Shown here in pieces: positions 51,432 to 61,580 of a stretch of 64,000 nt of DNA. This DNA is from Bacteroidota bacterium (GTDB lineage: Bacteria > Bacteroidota > Ignavibacteria > Kryptoniales > JAKASW01): contig JAKAGT010000020.1 of the NCBI GenBank assembly GCA_021825585.1, forward strand, positions 39,609-103,608, read 5' to 3'. The position numbers and the translations under genes were made by a program. The notes below the pieces were generated by a model, which was not told where the DNA came from, searched no databases, and saw nothing but the letters and a program-made list of their open reading frames with translations. Position 1 is the first letter of the stretch. The number at the start of each line of letters is the position of its first letter.

Positions 51432-54400
51432 ATGAAGGCTGAAACAGAACCGTCGACACCGTCACAACACAGCGAGATTCAAGGTGCCAGACCTTTTTCT
51501 GTCAGGGTATTCCGGAACATATTGCTCACGGTCCTTGGAATTCTCGGGGCCCTTGCCATTTTTCTACTCCTGAGCGGAAGTTTTCCGAACTATTATAATC
51601 CCTTGGATTTTTCCGCTTTTCCGGTCGGTTCGCTGTCCGGACAAGCGAATATTATGCATTACGGATTTGGACCAGATTCCCTGGTTCCACAGGCCAAATT
51701 GACCGGCTATCCACCCAAAAAGTATGTAAGTCTTCAGGTCCTGAACGGAGAGAAGGATTGGTCCGGGATTACCTTCAGCTGGCAAAACTCGGAGCAAATA
51801 CCATCCGATGGCATGTTCACGATTCGGTGGCGAAGCAGGGAGAAGGGCTGCCGTGTCTTGCTGGATCTCACGGTTGGCGGAGGTGCAGGGGATAGGCTGA
51901 ATAGTGCAGGCACTAACTACTATGTTTATCTGGCTACTCCGGGAAGCAAGTGGACCACGATATCTGTACCCTTGAGCGAGTTCAGACTAAATCCTGTCCA
52001 ACGCCCCGGCGCAGAGTATGACGAGGTGTTCAATCCGTCACGTATCACTGAAGCCAGCTTTACGTTCTTCCCGAATACCAACACGACCCTTGATGTCGAG
52101 GATGTGAGTTTCACCTGGGGCTGGGCGAAATCGTCATCCCTTTTTGCCATTGGTCTCCTTTTTGTCTTTGGGGCGATATTATGGTGGAGAACGAATGAGT
52201 CGAGTCTTTTGCGGGACGGAAGGACCGACTTGCACTCCAGCACTGTCCTCTCCAGAATTGCGTATGTCTTTTTCTCACTGGCGATCATCACAAAGATGGT
52301 CTCTTCTGAGCCCGGGATCTTGTCGGATTCCGCTAAGTTCATTTATCTGCTGCTCTTTCTTTCCATCATAGCCGACGAAATTTTCAAGGGCTTTCTATCC
52401 GATAAGCCGATACTGACTATTAGATACGTACTCATTCTGGCGATAGGCTGGTATCTGAACTTTACCTCCGAGCCTGTCGAACTGATGCTCCTGCTTGCGA
52501 TGGCCTTCGTCCCGATGGTCCTGTATGAGTCGAAACTGCTTCAAATTTCTCTCCCCATCTTTGCATTCCTGGTATTGTTCTTCCATCCCGCACTGGGACT
52601 AAGCGAGAGTGTTCTTCCGGGCGGCATAATGATCGGGAGTCTCGCATTCCTGGCCGCGTATATCCGCGGAACCCTCGCCCAGGGCGAGCTGGTTCGGGAG
52701 GCCAACCACGCCGTTTCACTGTTTGCGGACATGCTTGAGAATACATCGGACGCGGTTTTCTCGATCGACACTCAACGAACGATCGAAAGGGTGAATAGGG
52801 GCTTTGAGCTGATGACCGATTACAGAAGCGAAGAGGCAGTCGGCAGGAAAATAATGAACTTTGTTTACCCCGATGATTCCAGTTTTCTCGCTGCCGGTCT
52901 TCGGCCCGATCGTGAGACCGGTTCAAGAACTTACGATGCGAAAGTGGTGACCAGGAACGGGATGGGCCGTTCGGTGCTGGTCAGGGAAGTCCCGCTCAAC
53001 AAAAACGGGCGATGGGCAGGTTTTCAGGTAATAGCGACGGATATTTCCGAGCGCAAGGAAGCGGAAGAAGCGTTGAAATCGAACGAGGAGAGGTTCCATA
53101 GCCTGTTCGATAACGCGACAATCGGAATTTATCGTACTACACCCGATGGGAAGATTTTGATGGTAAACCCGGCGGTCATTCGAATGCTGGGTTATGATAA
53201 TTTTGACGAGCTCGCACGTCGTAATCTTGAAGACGAAGGTTTCGAGCCGGAATATTCACGGAAGGAATTCCGGGACCGGATGGAACGGGACGATGTTATC
53301 TCCGGGCTCGAGAGTGCATGGACCAAGAAAGATGGTTCTACCATCTTCGTGCGTGAGAGTGCGAGGGCTATAAAGGACGCCGACGGCAGGATCATTTACT
53401 ACGACGGCACCTTCGAAGATATTACCGAACAGAAAACCGCGGAAGAGGCCTTGCGGCTTACGCGCCTTACCGTGGAGCGTGCCTCCGATTCCGTTTACTG
53501 GATGAACCCGGAGGGTCAGTTCGAAGACGTAAACGAGGCCGCATGCCAGGCGGTCGGCTACACGCGCGAAGAGCTCATCAAACTTCATATCTGGGACATC
53601 GATCCGAATATTAGCCGGGATACCTGGCAAGCGGCATGGGAGTCGCTCAAGCTGGCGGGCTCGCACATCCATGAAGTTACGCACCGCACGAAGGACGGCA
53701 GGACTTTTCCCGCGGAGATAAGGTCCAATTATATGAAGTTCATGGACCGGGAGCTGGTCTGTGCATTCGGCCGCGACATAACCGAGCGTAAGAAGGCGGA
53801 AGACGCCAGCGCACACCTGGCAGCGATCGTCGATTCATCGAGCGATGCAATCATAGGAAAGGATCTCAACGGAATCATTACCTCATGGAACATGGGAGCC
53901 CAAAGGACTTATGGGTACACCTTCCGCGAAGCGATCGGCCGGTCCATTTCCATGCTTGCACCTCCGGACTTTAAAGACGAAATACCGCAGCTGATTGATA
54001 GAGTCAAGCGGGGCGAAGAAATAGCACATTATGACACGGTGCGTGCGCGAAAAGACGGTGCTCTCATCGACGTCTCGATTACGCTTTCTCCGATCAAGAG
54101 CCCCTCCGGAGAAATTACGGGAGTTTCGACCGTTGCCCGCGATGTCACGCAGAACAAACGCATCGAGAGGGCGCTTCGTGACAGCGAAGAACAGAACCGT
54201 GCTATCATAAGTGCCGTGCCCGATATGTTGTTCCGGATAAATAAGGAGGGCGTTCTTCTGGATTTCCGTGCACCCGACGAATCGGAACTCTATCTCCATC
54301 CCGAGGAATTTCTCGGAAAGAAGATTCAGGAGGTACTGCCCCCCAACGTCTGGCTGCCCGAGATGGATGCCATACTTAGGGCGATCGAGACCGACAGGAT

Positions 54401-56408
54401 CGAAACCTTCGAGTATGAACTCGACTCAAGGGAGGGAGAAACCCGATTCTATGAAGACCGGGTGGTGAGGCTCTCCGAAACCGAGGCACTTTCGGTTATT
54501 CGCGACATCACGGAGCGCAAACATGCCGAGAAAGCTCTCCTGGAAAGCGAAAATAAATACCGCAATCTGTTCACGTCTTCCCCGGAAACGATTTTCATAA
54601 TAGACCCCGACGGAGTCATAATGGACTGCAACCCGGCGGCGGAGATAATCGCAGGTAAGAAGAAGGATGAACTGGTAGGGAAAAAATTCACGGAGCTGAA
54701 TTTCGAATTTCTAGAAAATTCTTTCAAACGAATCGAGCGGGCATTTCTTGACATACTTGAGCGAAGATATGTCGCCCCGTTCGAAATCGGCGTCAGGCGT
54801 GAAGATGGGAAAGTGTTTTGGTCTTCACTATCGGCGTCCCTCCTCAAGAAGAACGGAAGCATCAATGCGGTCCAGGTCATCGTAAGTGACATAACAAAAC
54901 GCAAGAGGGCTGAAGAGTCGCTCAGGCAGCTGAACTCATTCAATGAGATGCTCATAAAGACGCTTCCGTTCGGCATATCCATCGTGGATAGCGCCGGGAG
55001 CCTTCTCTTCATGAGCGAGAAATTCAGGGACACTTTCCAGGCCGACATGATCGGGAGAAAATGCTGGACGGTTTACAAGGACGACCTTAGACAGTGCGAC
55101 GGATGCCCGCTCTCCGAAGGTCTTGAAATAGGGAAATCAAAGACGATAGAAACGGGGGGTGTCCTCGACGGCCGTACATTTGAAATCAGCCACACCGGCC
55201 TTATGTACAACGGCAAAAGGGCGTTGCTTGAGGTCTTTGATGACATTACGGAACGAAAGCAGCTCCAGGTGCAGTTCCTGCAAGCGCAGAAGATGGAAAG
55301 CCTGGGGACGCTTGCCAGCGGGATAGCCCACGATTTCAACAACATACTCGGCATAATACTCGGACATTCGTCGCTGATTGAAGAGAAGCTCGGTCAATCC
55401 GACGGGCTGTCCAAGAGCTTCAATGCCATAGTTAACGCGGCCGAACGCGGTGCATCGCTGGTCCGGCAGATGCTGACCTTTGCCCGAAAGACCAATGCGA
55501 CCTTCACCTCACTCTCATTGAACGATTCGGTGAAAGAAATACAAAGACTCTTTTATGAGGCATTTCCGAAGACTATGACCCTTTCATGCAGCCTCGCTCC
55601 CGACCTCCCTCAGATCAGCGGAGACTCCACACAGATACACCAGGCTCTCCTCAATTTGTGCGTCAACGCGCGGGACGCCATGTCGGGAAGCGGTACACTT
55701 ACCATTGCGGCGCGCCAGGTTGCCGGAGAATCCGTGCGTGCGCGCTACCCCAATGCGGCCTTTTCCACATACATCCTGCTTGAAGTCAGCGATACGGGCG
55801 TCGGAATGGACAATGAAACACGCCTGCACATTTTTGAACCCTTTTTCACGACTAAAGAGCTCGGCAAGGGAACAGGACTCGGATTGTCGGTCGTGTTCGG
55901 AATAATGGAAAATCACGACGGCTTCATCGATGTGGAGAGTGATTTAGGCACCGGCACGAAATTCTATCTGTATTTCCCGGTCAAGCCGTTAGCCGCAAAG
56001 GCAAATGGAGAAAACATGTCTGACAGAGAGGCAACAGGCGGCAAAGAGACAATTTTGGTGATTGAAGATGAAGAGATGCTCCGTGAATTGGCTTATGAGG
56101 TGCTGACATCGAAAGGTTATAGCGTTATCACGGCTTGTGATGGAGAGGAAGGGATTGATGTCTATGAAAGGAATCAGGGTAATATCAACCTCGTCCTTTC
56201 CGATTTGGGACTCCCAAAACTCTCGGGCAAGGATGTCCTCAAGAAGATAAAGTCGATCAATCCGGCGATTAAATTCGTCATCGCAACCGGCTTCATCGAT
56301 CCCGAAGAGAAATCGGACATATTCAGAAGCGGCGCTTCCGATATAGTCTCGAAACCCTATACCCCGAAGGACCTCTCGCAGAAAATCCGCGAGATACTGG
56401 ATGCATAG
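51432..56408 (+). CDS. Hybrid sensor histidine kinase with seven PAS domains and periplasmic sensor
   Basis: The 1658-residue protein has one helix (about 27-49), a periplasmic beta-sandwich domain (about 50-235) of the type seen in carbohydrate-binding or CIA30-like domains, a block of membrane helices (about 236-415), and seven PAS domains starting near residues 422, 554, 679, 797, 923, 1044 and 1173. Then come HisKA with H1300 in GIAHDFNNIL, an HATPase domain, and a receiver domain with D1591 in LVLSDLGLP. It autophosphorylates and passes phosphate to its own receiver and to a phosphotransfer partner that is not present nearby. A regulator gene is not adjacent. The signal sensed may be a sugar-like compound outside the cell plus redox or ligand input at the PAS domains (inferred). 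Confidence 0.9.
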   Translation: MKAETEPSTPSQHSEIQGARPFSVRVFRNILLTVLGILGALAIFLLLSGSFPNYYNPLDFSAFPVGSLSGQANIMHYGFGPDSLVPQAKLTGYPPKKYVSLQVLNGEKDWSGITFSWQNSEQIPSDGMFTIRWRSREKGCRVLLDLTVGGGAGDRLNSAGTNYYVYLATPGSKWTTISVPLSEFRLNPVQRPGAEYDEVFNPSRITEASFTFFPNTNTTLDVEDVSFTWGWAKSSSLFAIGLLFVFGAILWWRTNESSLLRDGRTDLHSSTVLSRIAYVFFSLAIITKMVSSEPGILSDSAKFIYLLLFLSIIADEIFKGFLSDKPILTIRYVLILAIGWYLNFTSEPVELMLLLAMAFVPMVLYESKLLQISLPIFAFLVLFFHPALGLSESVLPGGIMIGSLAFLAAYIRGTLAQGELVREANHAVSLFADMLENTSDAVFSIDTQRTIERVNRGFELMTDYRSEEAVGRKIMNFVYPDDSSFLAAGLRPDRETGSRTYDAKVVTRNGMGRSVLVREVPLNKNGRWAGFQVIATDISERKEAEEALKSNEERFHSLFDNATIGIYRTTPDGKILMVNPAVIRMLGYDNFDELARRNLEDEGFEPEYSRKEFRDRMERDDVISGLESAWTKKDGSTIFVRESARAIKDADGRIIYYDGTFEDITEQKTAEEALRLTRLTVERASDSVYWMNPEGQFEDVNEAACQAVGYTREELIKLHIWDIDPNISRDTWQAAWESLKLAGSHIHEVTHRTKDGRTFPAEIRSNYMKFMDRELVCAFGRDITERKKAEDASAHLAAIVDSSSDAIIGKDLNGIITSWNMGAQRTYGYTFREAIGRSISMLAPPDFKDEIPQLIDRVKRGEEIAHYDTVRARKDGALIDVSITLSPIKSPSGEITGVSTVARDVTQNKRIERALRDSEEQNRAIISAVPDMLFRINKEGVLLDFRAPDESELYLHPEEFLGKKIQEVLPPNVWLPEMDAILRAIETDRIETFEYELDSREGETRFYEDRVVRLSETEALSVIRDITERKHAEKALLESENKYRNLFTSSPETIFIIDPDGVIMDCNPAAEIIAGKKKDELVGKKFTELNFEFLENSFKRIERAFLDILERRYVAPFEIGVRREDGKVFWSSLSASLLKKNGSINAVQVIVSDITKRKRAEESLRQLNSFNEMLIKTLPFGISIVDSAGSLLFMSEKFRDTFQADMIGRKCWTVYKDDLRQCDGCPLSEGLEIGKSKTIETGGVLDGRTFEISHTGLMYNGKRALLEVFDDITERKQLQVQFLQAQKMESLGTLASGIAHDFNNILGIILGHSSLIEEKLGQSDGLSKSFNAIVNAAERGASLVRQMLTFARKTNATFTSLSLNDSVKEIQRLFYEAFPKTMTLSCSLAPDLPQISGDSTQIHQALLNLCVNARDAMSGSGTLTIAARQVAGESVRARYPNAAFSTYILLEVSDTGVGMDNETRLHIFEPFFTTKELGKGTGLGLSVVFGIMENHDGFIDVESDLGTGTKFYLYFPVKPLAAKANGENMSDREATGGKETILVIEDEEMLRELAYEVLTSKGYSVITACDGEEGIDVYERNQGNINLVLSDLGLPKLSGKDVLKKIKSINPAIKFVIATGFIDPEEKSDIFRSGASDIVSKPYTPKDLSQKIREILDA

Positions 56409-56418
56409 GATGCCGGCC

Positions 56419-56443
56419 GCAACAGAGAACTTTTCTCTGTTGC
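56419..56443. terminator. Strong hairpin after the hybrid kinase gene
   Basis: GCAACAGAGAA (56419-56429) and TTCTCTGTTGC (56433-56443) form a perfect eleven-base stem with a CTT loop, ten bases after the kinase stop. No T-run follows, so termination efficiency is uncertain. It may protect or delimit the transcript. Confidence 0.6.
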
Positions 56444-56527
56444 CCTTAGTCTATTAAAAGCAGGCTTACCGTTTCTCTGGTTCTTGCGTATATTTTACCC
56501 GTTATCCAAAAATTGAGACGCACTAGA

Positions 56528-58930
56528 ATGAACCCCAAAATTTCCCTACGATTCTTTTTCATCATTTCATGCTTCTTCTTATTGGAGCACTCATGTCCGG
56601 CACTTTCCCGACCGAGAGATTTGTCTTCTTCGGGCCGTTCCAGCAGCAATCTTTCACAAACCAGGACAAGCTCTGCGACATCGGCAGAGCCGGGTCCCCT
56701 CGCGGTTGCAGCCGGCGAGGTTACCGGTGAGGTCCAGGGGAGCGTAAAAAGCGGCAGGAAACCAGTTGTCGGCGCAACTGTCATTCTCCTGGGATTGGAC
56801 CGCGCGACCTACACCGATCATAGCGGTGCATTCTCTTTCCCCGATGTGCCTTCAGGTACGTATAAAATCTTTGTCCGATGCATAGGATACGCATCCAGGA
56901 CCGACGTGGTCCACATTACGGGCAACACTGCATTCGCCGCTTTCGACCTGCGGCAGTCGGCCATCCGCGCGGAGGGAGTCGTCGTCTCCGCGTCTCCTTT
57001 TGCCGGCCCTGCAAACGAACAGTATCAACCGGCCGAATCGATGTCGAGAGTGGATCTGCAGAACAGTCCGGGTCAGAGTTTCGCTCAGGAAATATCCGAC
57101 CTGCCCGGAGTATCGGTTCGATACAACGGCGCCGCGCCGGCCCGGCCGATGATCCGTGGTCTATCCGATAACAATGTATTGATACTTGAGGACGGGCTTC
57201 GCTCCGGCGACGTTTCCACATACGATCCGGCTCATTCAGTGCCGATTCTCCCTGCGAGCATCTCGCGAATCGACGTGGTAAGAGGCCCGGCCAGCATCAT
57301 GTACGGTCCGAATGCAATCGGGGGTTTAATCAATATCATAACGAATGTCGTTCCTGAAGTATCTACGAGACCTTTCTCCGGGACGGTTTCCCTGGAGGGA
57401 AACACGGTCAGCGACGAGTACACCGGTTACTTCAACGGGGTTTACAGCGACGGTGGGAATGCCTTCTCGGTGTCGGCGGGCGGCCTCCATGCGCAGGACA
57501 CGCGCATCCCGTCCGGCAATTATTTCGACGGGATACAATCATTCCACCTGAACCGCATACCGCAATCATTCGACAGGAGCGAAGAAGAGGGCGCGGGTTA
57601 CTCGTACCAGGGGGACTTCGGCATGATCGGAGTCGGCTATCAACACTACCAGATGGCATACGGTATACCCGGCACACCTCCTAACCCGAACTGGCTTGTT
57701 GACCCACCGACTACTTCCCTGATAACGCAGAACAGGAATCTTCTTGAAATGCGCGGGCTTTGGGCCGTAGAAGGATCGGTCGTGAGACAAATCAGATTGA
57801 ATGCGGATTATGTCGACTACAACCATTCCGAGTTTCCGACCGTGCAGGATTCGACAGGCGTGTCCAACCCGCAGGCAAATCATTTTCATAAACAGACATT
57901 GAACATCACGCTGCAGTTCCAGCACAGGCAGATCGGTGCATTCCGCGGCACGGTGGGCCTGTGGGGTAATTTCGAGAACCTCACCATTGAAGGAGATCAG
58001 CCGTTGGGGCCGAATTCCATGACTACGGGACTGGCTGCTTACGCTTATGAGGAATACGTTCTCGACGCCGACACGCGCTTTCAGGCGGGGTTGCGTTACG
58101 ACCTGAACCGCATTCACACTCTTCCGTACGCAGCTTCTCTGGATCCGGTTTTCCAGACACTTGATGTCACAAAGTCCCATAATGCACTGACGGCTTCAGT
58201 GGGAGCGATCCAGGATATCTCCTCCGAGTTGTCCGCCTCGCTCAGCGTGGCGCGTTCCTTCCGTGCACCGACCGTACAGGAACTCTTCGCCAACGGTGCC
58301 GATGCGGCGAGCAACACATATTCCGTCGGAGATGCGAGCCTTGGCCCGGAAACTGCGCTCGGGATAGATGCCTCGTTGAAAGGACGTTTCTCAGGGTTCT
58401 CGTTCGAGTTATCTCCTTATGCGAACTTCATCAACCACTACATCTACGCCTATCTTACGGGCGATACTCTTGAGAACCTGCCGGTACGTCAGTTCTCGGC
58501 GACCGCGGCCCGACTGATGGGATTCGAAGCGAGCGCGACCGTCGAGCCGATTCAGTACGTCGCCTTTGAAGGAAGCGCGAGCTATGTCAACGCAGAGGAC
58601 ACACAAAATCACATCCCGCTTCCGTTCATACCTCCGCTCCACGGCTTCCTCCGCCTGACATATCAGGACGCGACATATTCCGGGATCGTCGAGTGGCGGT
58701 TGACAGCAAGCCAGACTAGACTCGGCGTGGGTGATACCTACACCGCGGGATATGGAGTGGTCGATGTCGGCTTCGGAGTACGCCTCGTGTCCGCAGGCCT
58801 GGTGAGCAACATTGGTCTGCATTGTGACAACCTTATGAACCAGGAATACCGGGATAATCTGTCCGTCATAAAGGACTTCATCCCGCAGCCGGGCAGGGGC
58901 ATCAGGCTGACCTACGATCTTCTGTTCTAG
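56528..58930 (+). CDS. TonB-dependent outer-membrane receptor
   Basis: The 800-residue protein starts with a signal peptide (MNPKISLRFFF...). It then has a carboxypeptidase-regulatory-like domain (about 65-155; GEVTGEVQGSVKSGRKPVVGA), a plug domain with GVSVRYNGAAPARPMIRGLSDNN and VVRGPASIMYGPNAIGG (about 170-270), and a 22-strand-like barrel ending IRLTYDLLF. It imports a siderophore, cobalamin, metal or sugar using TonB energy. The substrate is unresolved. The ATG at 56528 is preferred over a TTG five codons earlier. It precedes an SCO copper-chaperone-like gene, so a copper link is conceivable. Confidence 0.92.
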   Translation: MNPKISLRFFFIISCFFLLEHSCPALSRPRDLSSSGRSSSNLSQTRTSSATSAEPGPLAVAAGEVTGEVQGSVKSGRKPVVGATVILLGLDRATYTDHSGAFSFPDVPSGTYKIFVRCIGYASRTDVVHITGNTAFAAFDLRQSAIRAEGVVVSASPFAGPANEQYQPAESMSRVDLQNSPGQSFAQEISDLPGVSVRYNGAAPARPMIRGLSDNNVLILEDGLRSGDVSTYDPAHSVPILPASISRIDVVRGPASIMYGPNAIGGLINIITNVVPEVSTRPFSGTVSLEGNTVSDEYTGYFNGVYSDGGNAFSVSAGGLHAQDTRIPSGNYFDGIQSFHLNRIPQSFDRSEEEGAGYSYQGDFGMIGVGYQHYQMAYGIPGTPPNPNWLVDPPTTSLITQNRNLLEMRGLWAVEGSVVRQIRLNADYVDYNHSEFPTVQDSTGVSNPQANHFHKQTLNITLQFQHRQIGAFRGTVGLWGNFENLTIEGDQPLGPNSMTTGLAAYAYEEYVLDADTRFQAGLRYDLNRIHTLPYAASLDPVFQTLDVTKSHNALTASVGAIQDISSELSASLSVARSFRAPTVQELFANGADAASNTYSVGDASLGPETALGIDASLKGRFSGFSFELSPYANFINHYIYAYLTGDTLENLPVRQFSATAARLMGFEASATVEPIQYVAFEGSASYVNAEDTQNHIPLPFIPPLHGFLRLTYQDATYSGIVEWRLTASQTRLGVGDTYTAGYGVVDVGFGVRLVSAGLVSNIGLHCDNLMNQEYRDNLSVIKDFIPQPGRGIRLTYDLLF

Positions 58931-59256
58931 CCGCATCGGCAGCTCCGGCGGACGAGAAGTCCGCCCGGTACTGTGGCTGCCTCGTACGACAGACCGGGTT
59001 GAAGGAACTTACATGCAGCATAGTTGTTGTCAGTCATGTGAGATGAGAAGCTTAATCGCAGCCAGTCATCCCTACGTTGTATATCCTTATAGTGTCCCAT
59101 GCTGGTCTCTGCTTTCACGTTCGAGTCCCTGTTTCAAAAAATGGTGCTCACGCGCCGGTATCCCACTGAATCCTGGAAGGAAGGCATTGAATCACAATGA
59201 AAGTTTTTGCCGTTTCAAGTCACTCTGCAGGGAAAACAACCGGAGGAATTCGGGAA
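58931..59256. other. Intergenic region between receptor and SCO gene
   Basis: This 326-base stretch holds no recognisable gene. An ATG at 59013 with GAAGGAA upstream starts a Cys-containing frame (HSCCQSC near its start), but that frame runs into the SCO gene out of register and lacks a stop or terminator nearby, so I do not annotate it. No repeats are seen. Confidence 0.4.
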
Positions 59257-59889
59257 GTGAAAAAACTCCTGAAGGAAAACAAGAAGTCAACACTTGTAAT
59301 TTCGGTCATCACACTCATTCTCTTTGTGATTGCCGGTTGCTCCGGAACGCAGGATTCTCTGCCGAAGATCTACACGTTTGATGGTCTCCATACAAGTTTC
59401 GTAAATCAGGACAGCGAGACGATTGTCTTCCCGACCGACTACAAGGGAAAGGTCGTAATGATGTCCTTCATCTACACTCATTGCCCTGATGTCTGTCCAA
59501 TGACCATCAATAACCTCCACGAGCTTCAGGACTCGCTTTCACTCCAGGGAATCAAGGGCGTTAAGTTTGTGTCCCTGACCTACGATCCGAACCGCGACAC
59601 TCCCTCTGTGCTTAAACATTACGCGGAAGAGCGCGGAATCAAGTTCGACGATTGGGATTTTCTGACCGGAGCGAAGGCTGACATCGATTCGGTATTAGGA
59701 CGCGTCAGAATAATATATCACATGGTAGATTCGTCGCGCACCAAAACGGGCCAACTCGTGTATTTCATAAAACATGCAGACGAATGCGTCCTGGTCGACG
59801 GGCAGGGAAGGGTGCGGGGAGTTTACGTCGGGAGCCGCATGGACTTCGCCGGCATAATCAGCGACATCAAGGAGCTCCGGAGGGAGTGA
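59257..59889 (+). CDS. SCO1/SenC-family copper-chaperone-like lipoprotein
   Basis: The 210-residue protein has a thioredoxin fold with the SCO copper motif CPDVC (C76 and C80) and the distal histidine in YFIKHADECVLVD. SCO proteins bring copper to the CuA site of cytochrome oxidase or keep thiols reduced in the periplasm. The N-terminus carries a hydrophobic segment with a lipobox-like VIAGC (C28). I choose the GTG at 59257 because GGAGG lies ten bases upstream; the ATG at 59197 is also in frame. No oxidase genes are nearby. Confidence 0.88.
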   Translation: MKKLLKENKKSTLVISVITLILFVIAGCSGTQDSLPKIYTFDGLHTSFVNQDSETIVFPTDYKGKVVMMSFIYTHCPDVCPMTINNLHELQDSLSLQGIKGVKFVSLTYDPNRDTPSVLKHYAEERGIKFDDWDFLTGAKADIDSVLGRVRIIYHMVDSSRTKTGQLVYFIKHADECVLVDGQGRVRGVYVGSRMDFAGIISDIKELRRE

Positions 59890-60389
59890 TTGCCTCGCCG
59901 AAATCACTCGTCCTGTCTACGGCTCAGTCGGAGGTGCCAGACGGATATGCTGATTTCGGACGGACCGCAAATGGCGCTTGATTGACGAGGAAGGCGAAGG
60001 GGAATTCCGCACGCTCACATTTTTCTTGCCTTGAGCGAACTCAATCATTACCTTTTGACGGATTCGGACATGGTGGTACGATAGAGCTGCTGTTATCGGC
60101 GACAATGCCCATAACCCCTTTTCCGGGCAAGCGTGTCAGGATAGAGATAGTACGATTGGGCTGACAGCGCAGACCGCCCGCCATTCAAGCACAAGAGCAA
60201 TTACAATCCCGCCAGGACAGAGATGTTTTCCCCGCGAGTGCAATAACGCATATAGAGTCCGGTTATCGCGAATCGGCCGCATTGCAGGACACGATCAGGC
60301 TTAGGCCATAATCCGGTCGGGTTATGACCGGCAGCTCGCAAGCAGGGACTTGAAAGACTTCTGCACCGTATGAAGGAGGCGTTGAGTAA
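59890..60389. other. Intergenic region
   Basis: This 500-base stretch lies between the SCO gene and the small membrane-anchored protein. No gene, repeat, terminator or remnant is recognised in either strand. The final 20 bases contain the ribosome binding site AAGGAGG for the next gene. Confidence 0.4.
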
Positions 60390-60935
60390 ATGAAGGAGAA
60401 TCTGAGACTCGTATTGTTCATCCTTATCCTCGTTGCCTTAGCGGGGGTGGCGGTATGGTTTGTGGCCATCGACCGCACAAATTTGAAATGGGAGTCGAGA
60501 CTTGCACACGCCAATCATAAGATCGATTCACTCCTCACAATCCGGCATATCCCCGTTCCCCCGGAGACGGTAAGGGTCTTGGTCCCGGTGAAAGCCCCGC
60601 CGACAGATTATGTCAACTTGGTTGATAGTGCTTTTTCAGCCGGCACCCGGGCGGGCGCCGATTCGTTGAGGACTTTGTTCAGTTATGTTGCCCAAACGCT
60701 CGACACGACCGTGAAATTCTCTCACGGCGATACGCTTCGGGCTGTTTATGCACCCCTGACACATAAGGCCGCGTTCACACTGAATCCTGCCCCAATCGAG
60801 ATAAGGACTCTGACGATACATGATTCAGTGTTGGTTGAGGTTTCGGCGCCCGATTCCAGGAAGTGGTGGGAGGTACCGGTTGCCGTTGGAACCGGAGTCG
60901 TGATCGGCGCCGTCGCCGTGTTGCTGGCAAAGTAG
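60390..60935 (+). CDS. Membrane-anchored hypothetical protein (spanin-like appearance)
   Basis: I do not recognise the family of this 181-residue protein. It has an N-terminal hydrophobic segment (about 7-26), a periplasmic-type middle with a short helical heptad region (WESRLAHANHKIDSLL) and a proline-rich VPVKAPP segment, and a C-terminal hydrophobic segment (about 160-178). The layout (anchor, coil, proline-rich linker) resembles small phage or envelope-spanning proteins, but no phage gene is adjacent. The ATG has AAGGAGG ten bases upstream, which supports expression. Confidence 0.6.
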   Translation: MKENLRLVLFILILVALAGVAVWFVAIDRTNLKWESRLAHANHKIDSLLTIRHIPVPPETVRVLVPVKAPPTDYVNLVDSAFSAGTRAGADSLRTLFSYVAQTLDTTVKFSHGDTLRAVYAPLTHKAAFTLNPAPIEIRTLTIHDSVLVEVSAPDSRKWWEVPVAVGTGVVIGAVAVLLAK

Positions 60936-61580
60936 GAAAGTATCTTTTGCCGGCACCGCGGAACCATATCAAGTTATGCGATTTGATATGCTGTTTTCAT
61001 GACAACGCACGCGCATAAATGAACTTCAGAGATTTGCCGGCTCGATCTCACGGGATGTAACCATTCGCACTTCTTCGGTCGGTTTACCGGTTTCCTTTTT
61101 CACTATCAAGATGCGCCATCTGCTGCGGCGCATAACGTTCTCCAGCAGTGGAGCCGTTCGGCACGGCCATCTCTATGTCGGTGATATCTTCAGGCGTGAG
61201 TTTAATGACATTTACTAAACTAAACATGCGTGAGAAAGAAGAGAAAAGTGGCTTGAAGCCGTTCTTCCCGCTTTCTTAGATCAAAGAAGAAGTAGGGGAG
61301 CCAAACACACCTGAAGCCCGTGTTCGTCCGCTTCTCTGAGCCGTGGGATGGGGTAAGCTGGGCCTGACAACCGATCGTGTTCGAGAGATGTGCCTATGCC
61401 AGCCGGTGACGGTACGCCAGGTACGGAATTCTTTACACACCGGCCAATGACGATGGCGGTTATGAGAGCGACACTCTTCTAATCCGGGTTCATTAACGTC
61501 GCTATAGTTGTATCTCCCTATTTCATTTTTCAGTGGTGGGAGGGGGGTGAGTTATGTCATTAAGAGCCATGGACTGGCCG
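60936..61580. other. Intergenic region with gene remnant
   Basis: The 645-base stretch between the anchored protein and the Fic gene holds one recognisable item, a 47-codon remnant of an aldo/keto reductase (61084-61227, minus strand). The remainder shows no gene, repeat or terminator. Confidence 0.5.
61084..61227 (-). pseudogene. C-terminal remnant of an aldo/keto reductase
   Basis: Read on the minus strand from an ATG at 61227, the 47 codons give KLTPEDITDIEMAVP followed by GERYAPQQMAHLDSE. This is the end of an aldo/keto reductase, in which LTPEDLxxIE and a GxRYPxxQMAxLDSE tail are typical. The catalytic barrel and the NADP-binding part are absent upstream. The gene therefore survives only as a fragment, probably after a deletion or an insertion event. 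There is no ribosome binding site. Confidence 0.7.
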
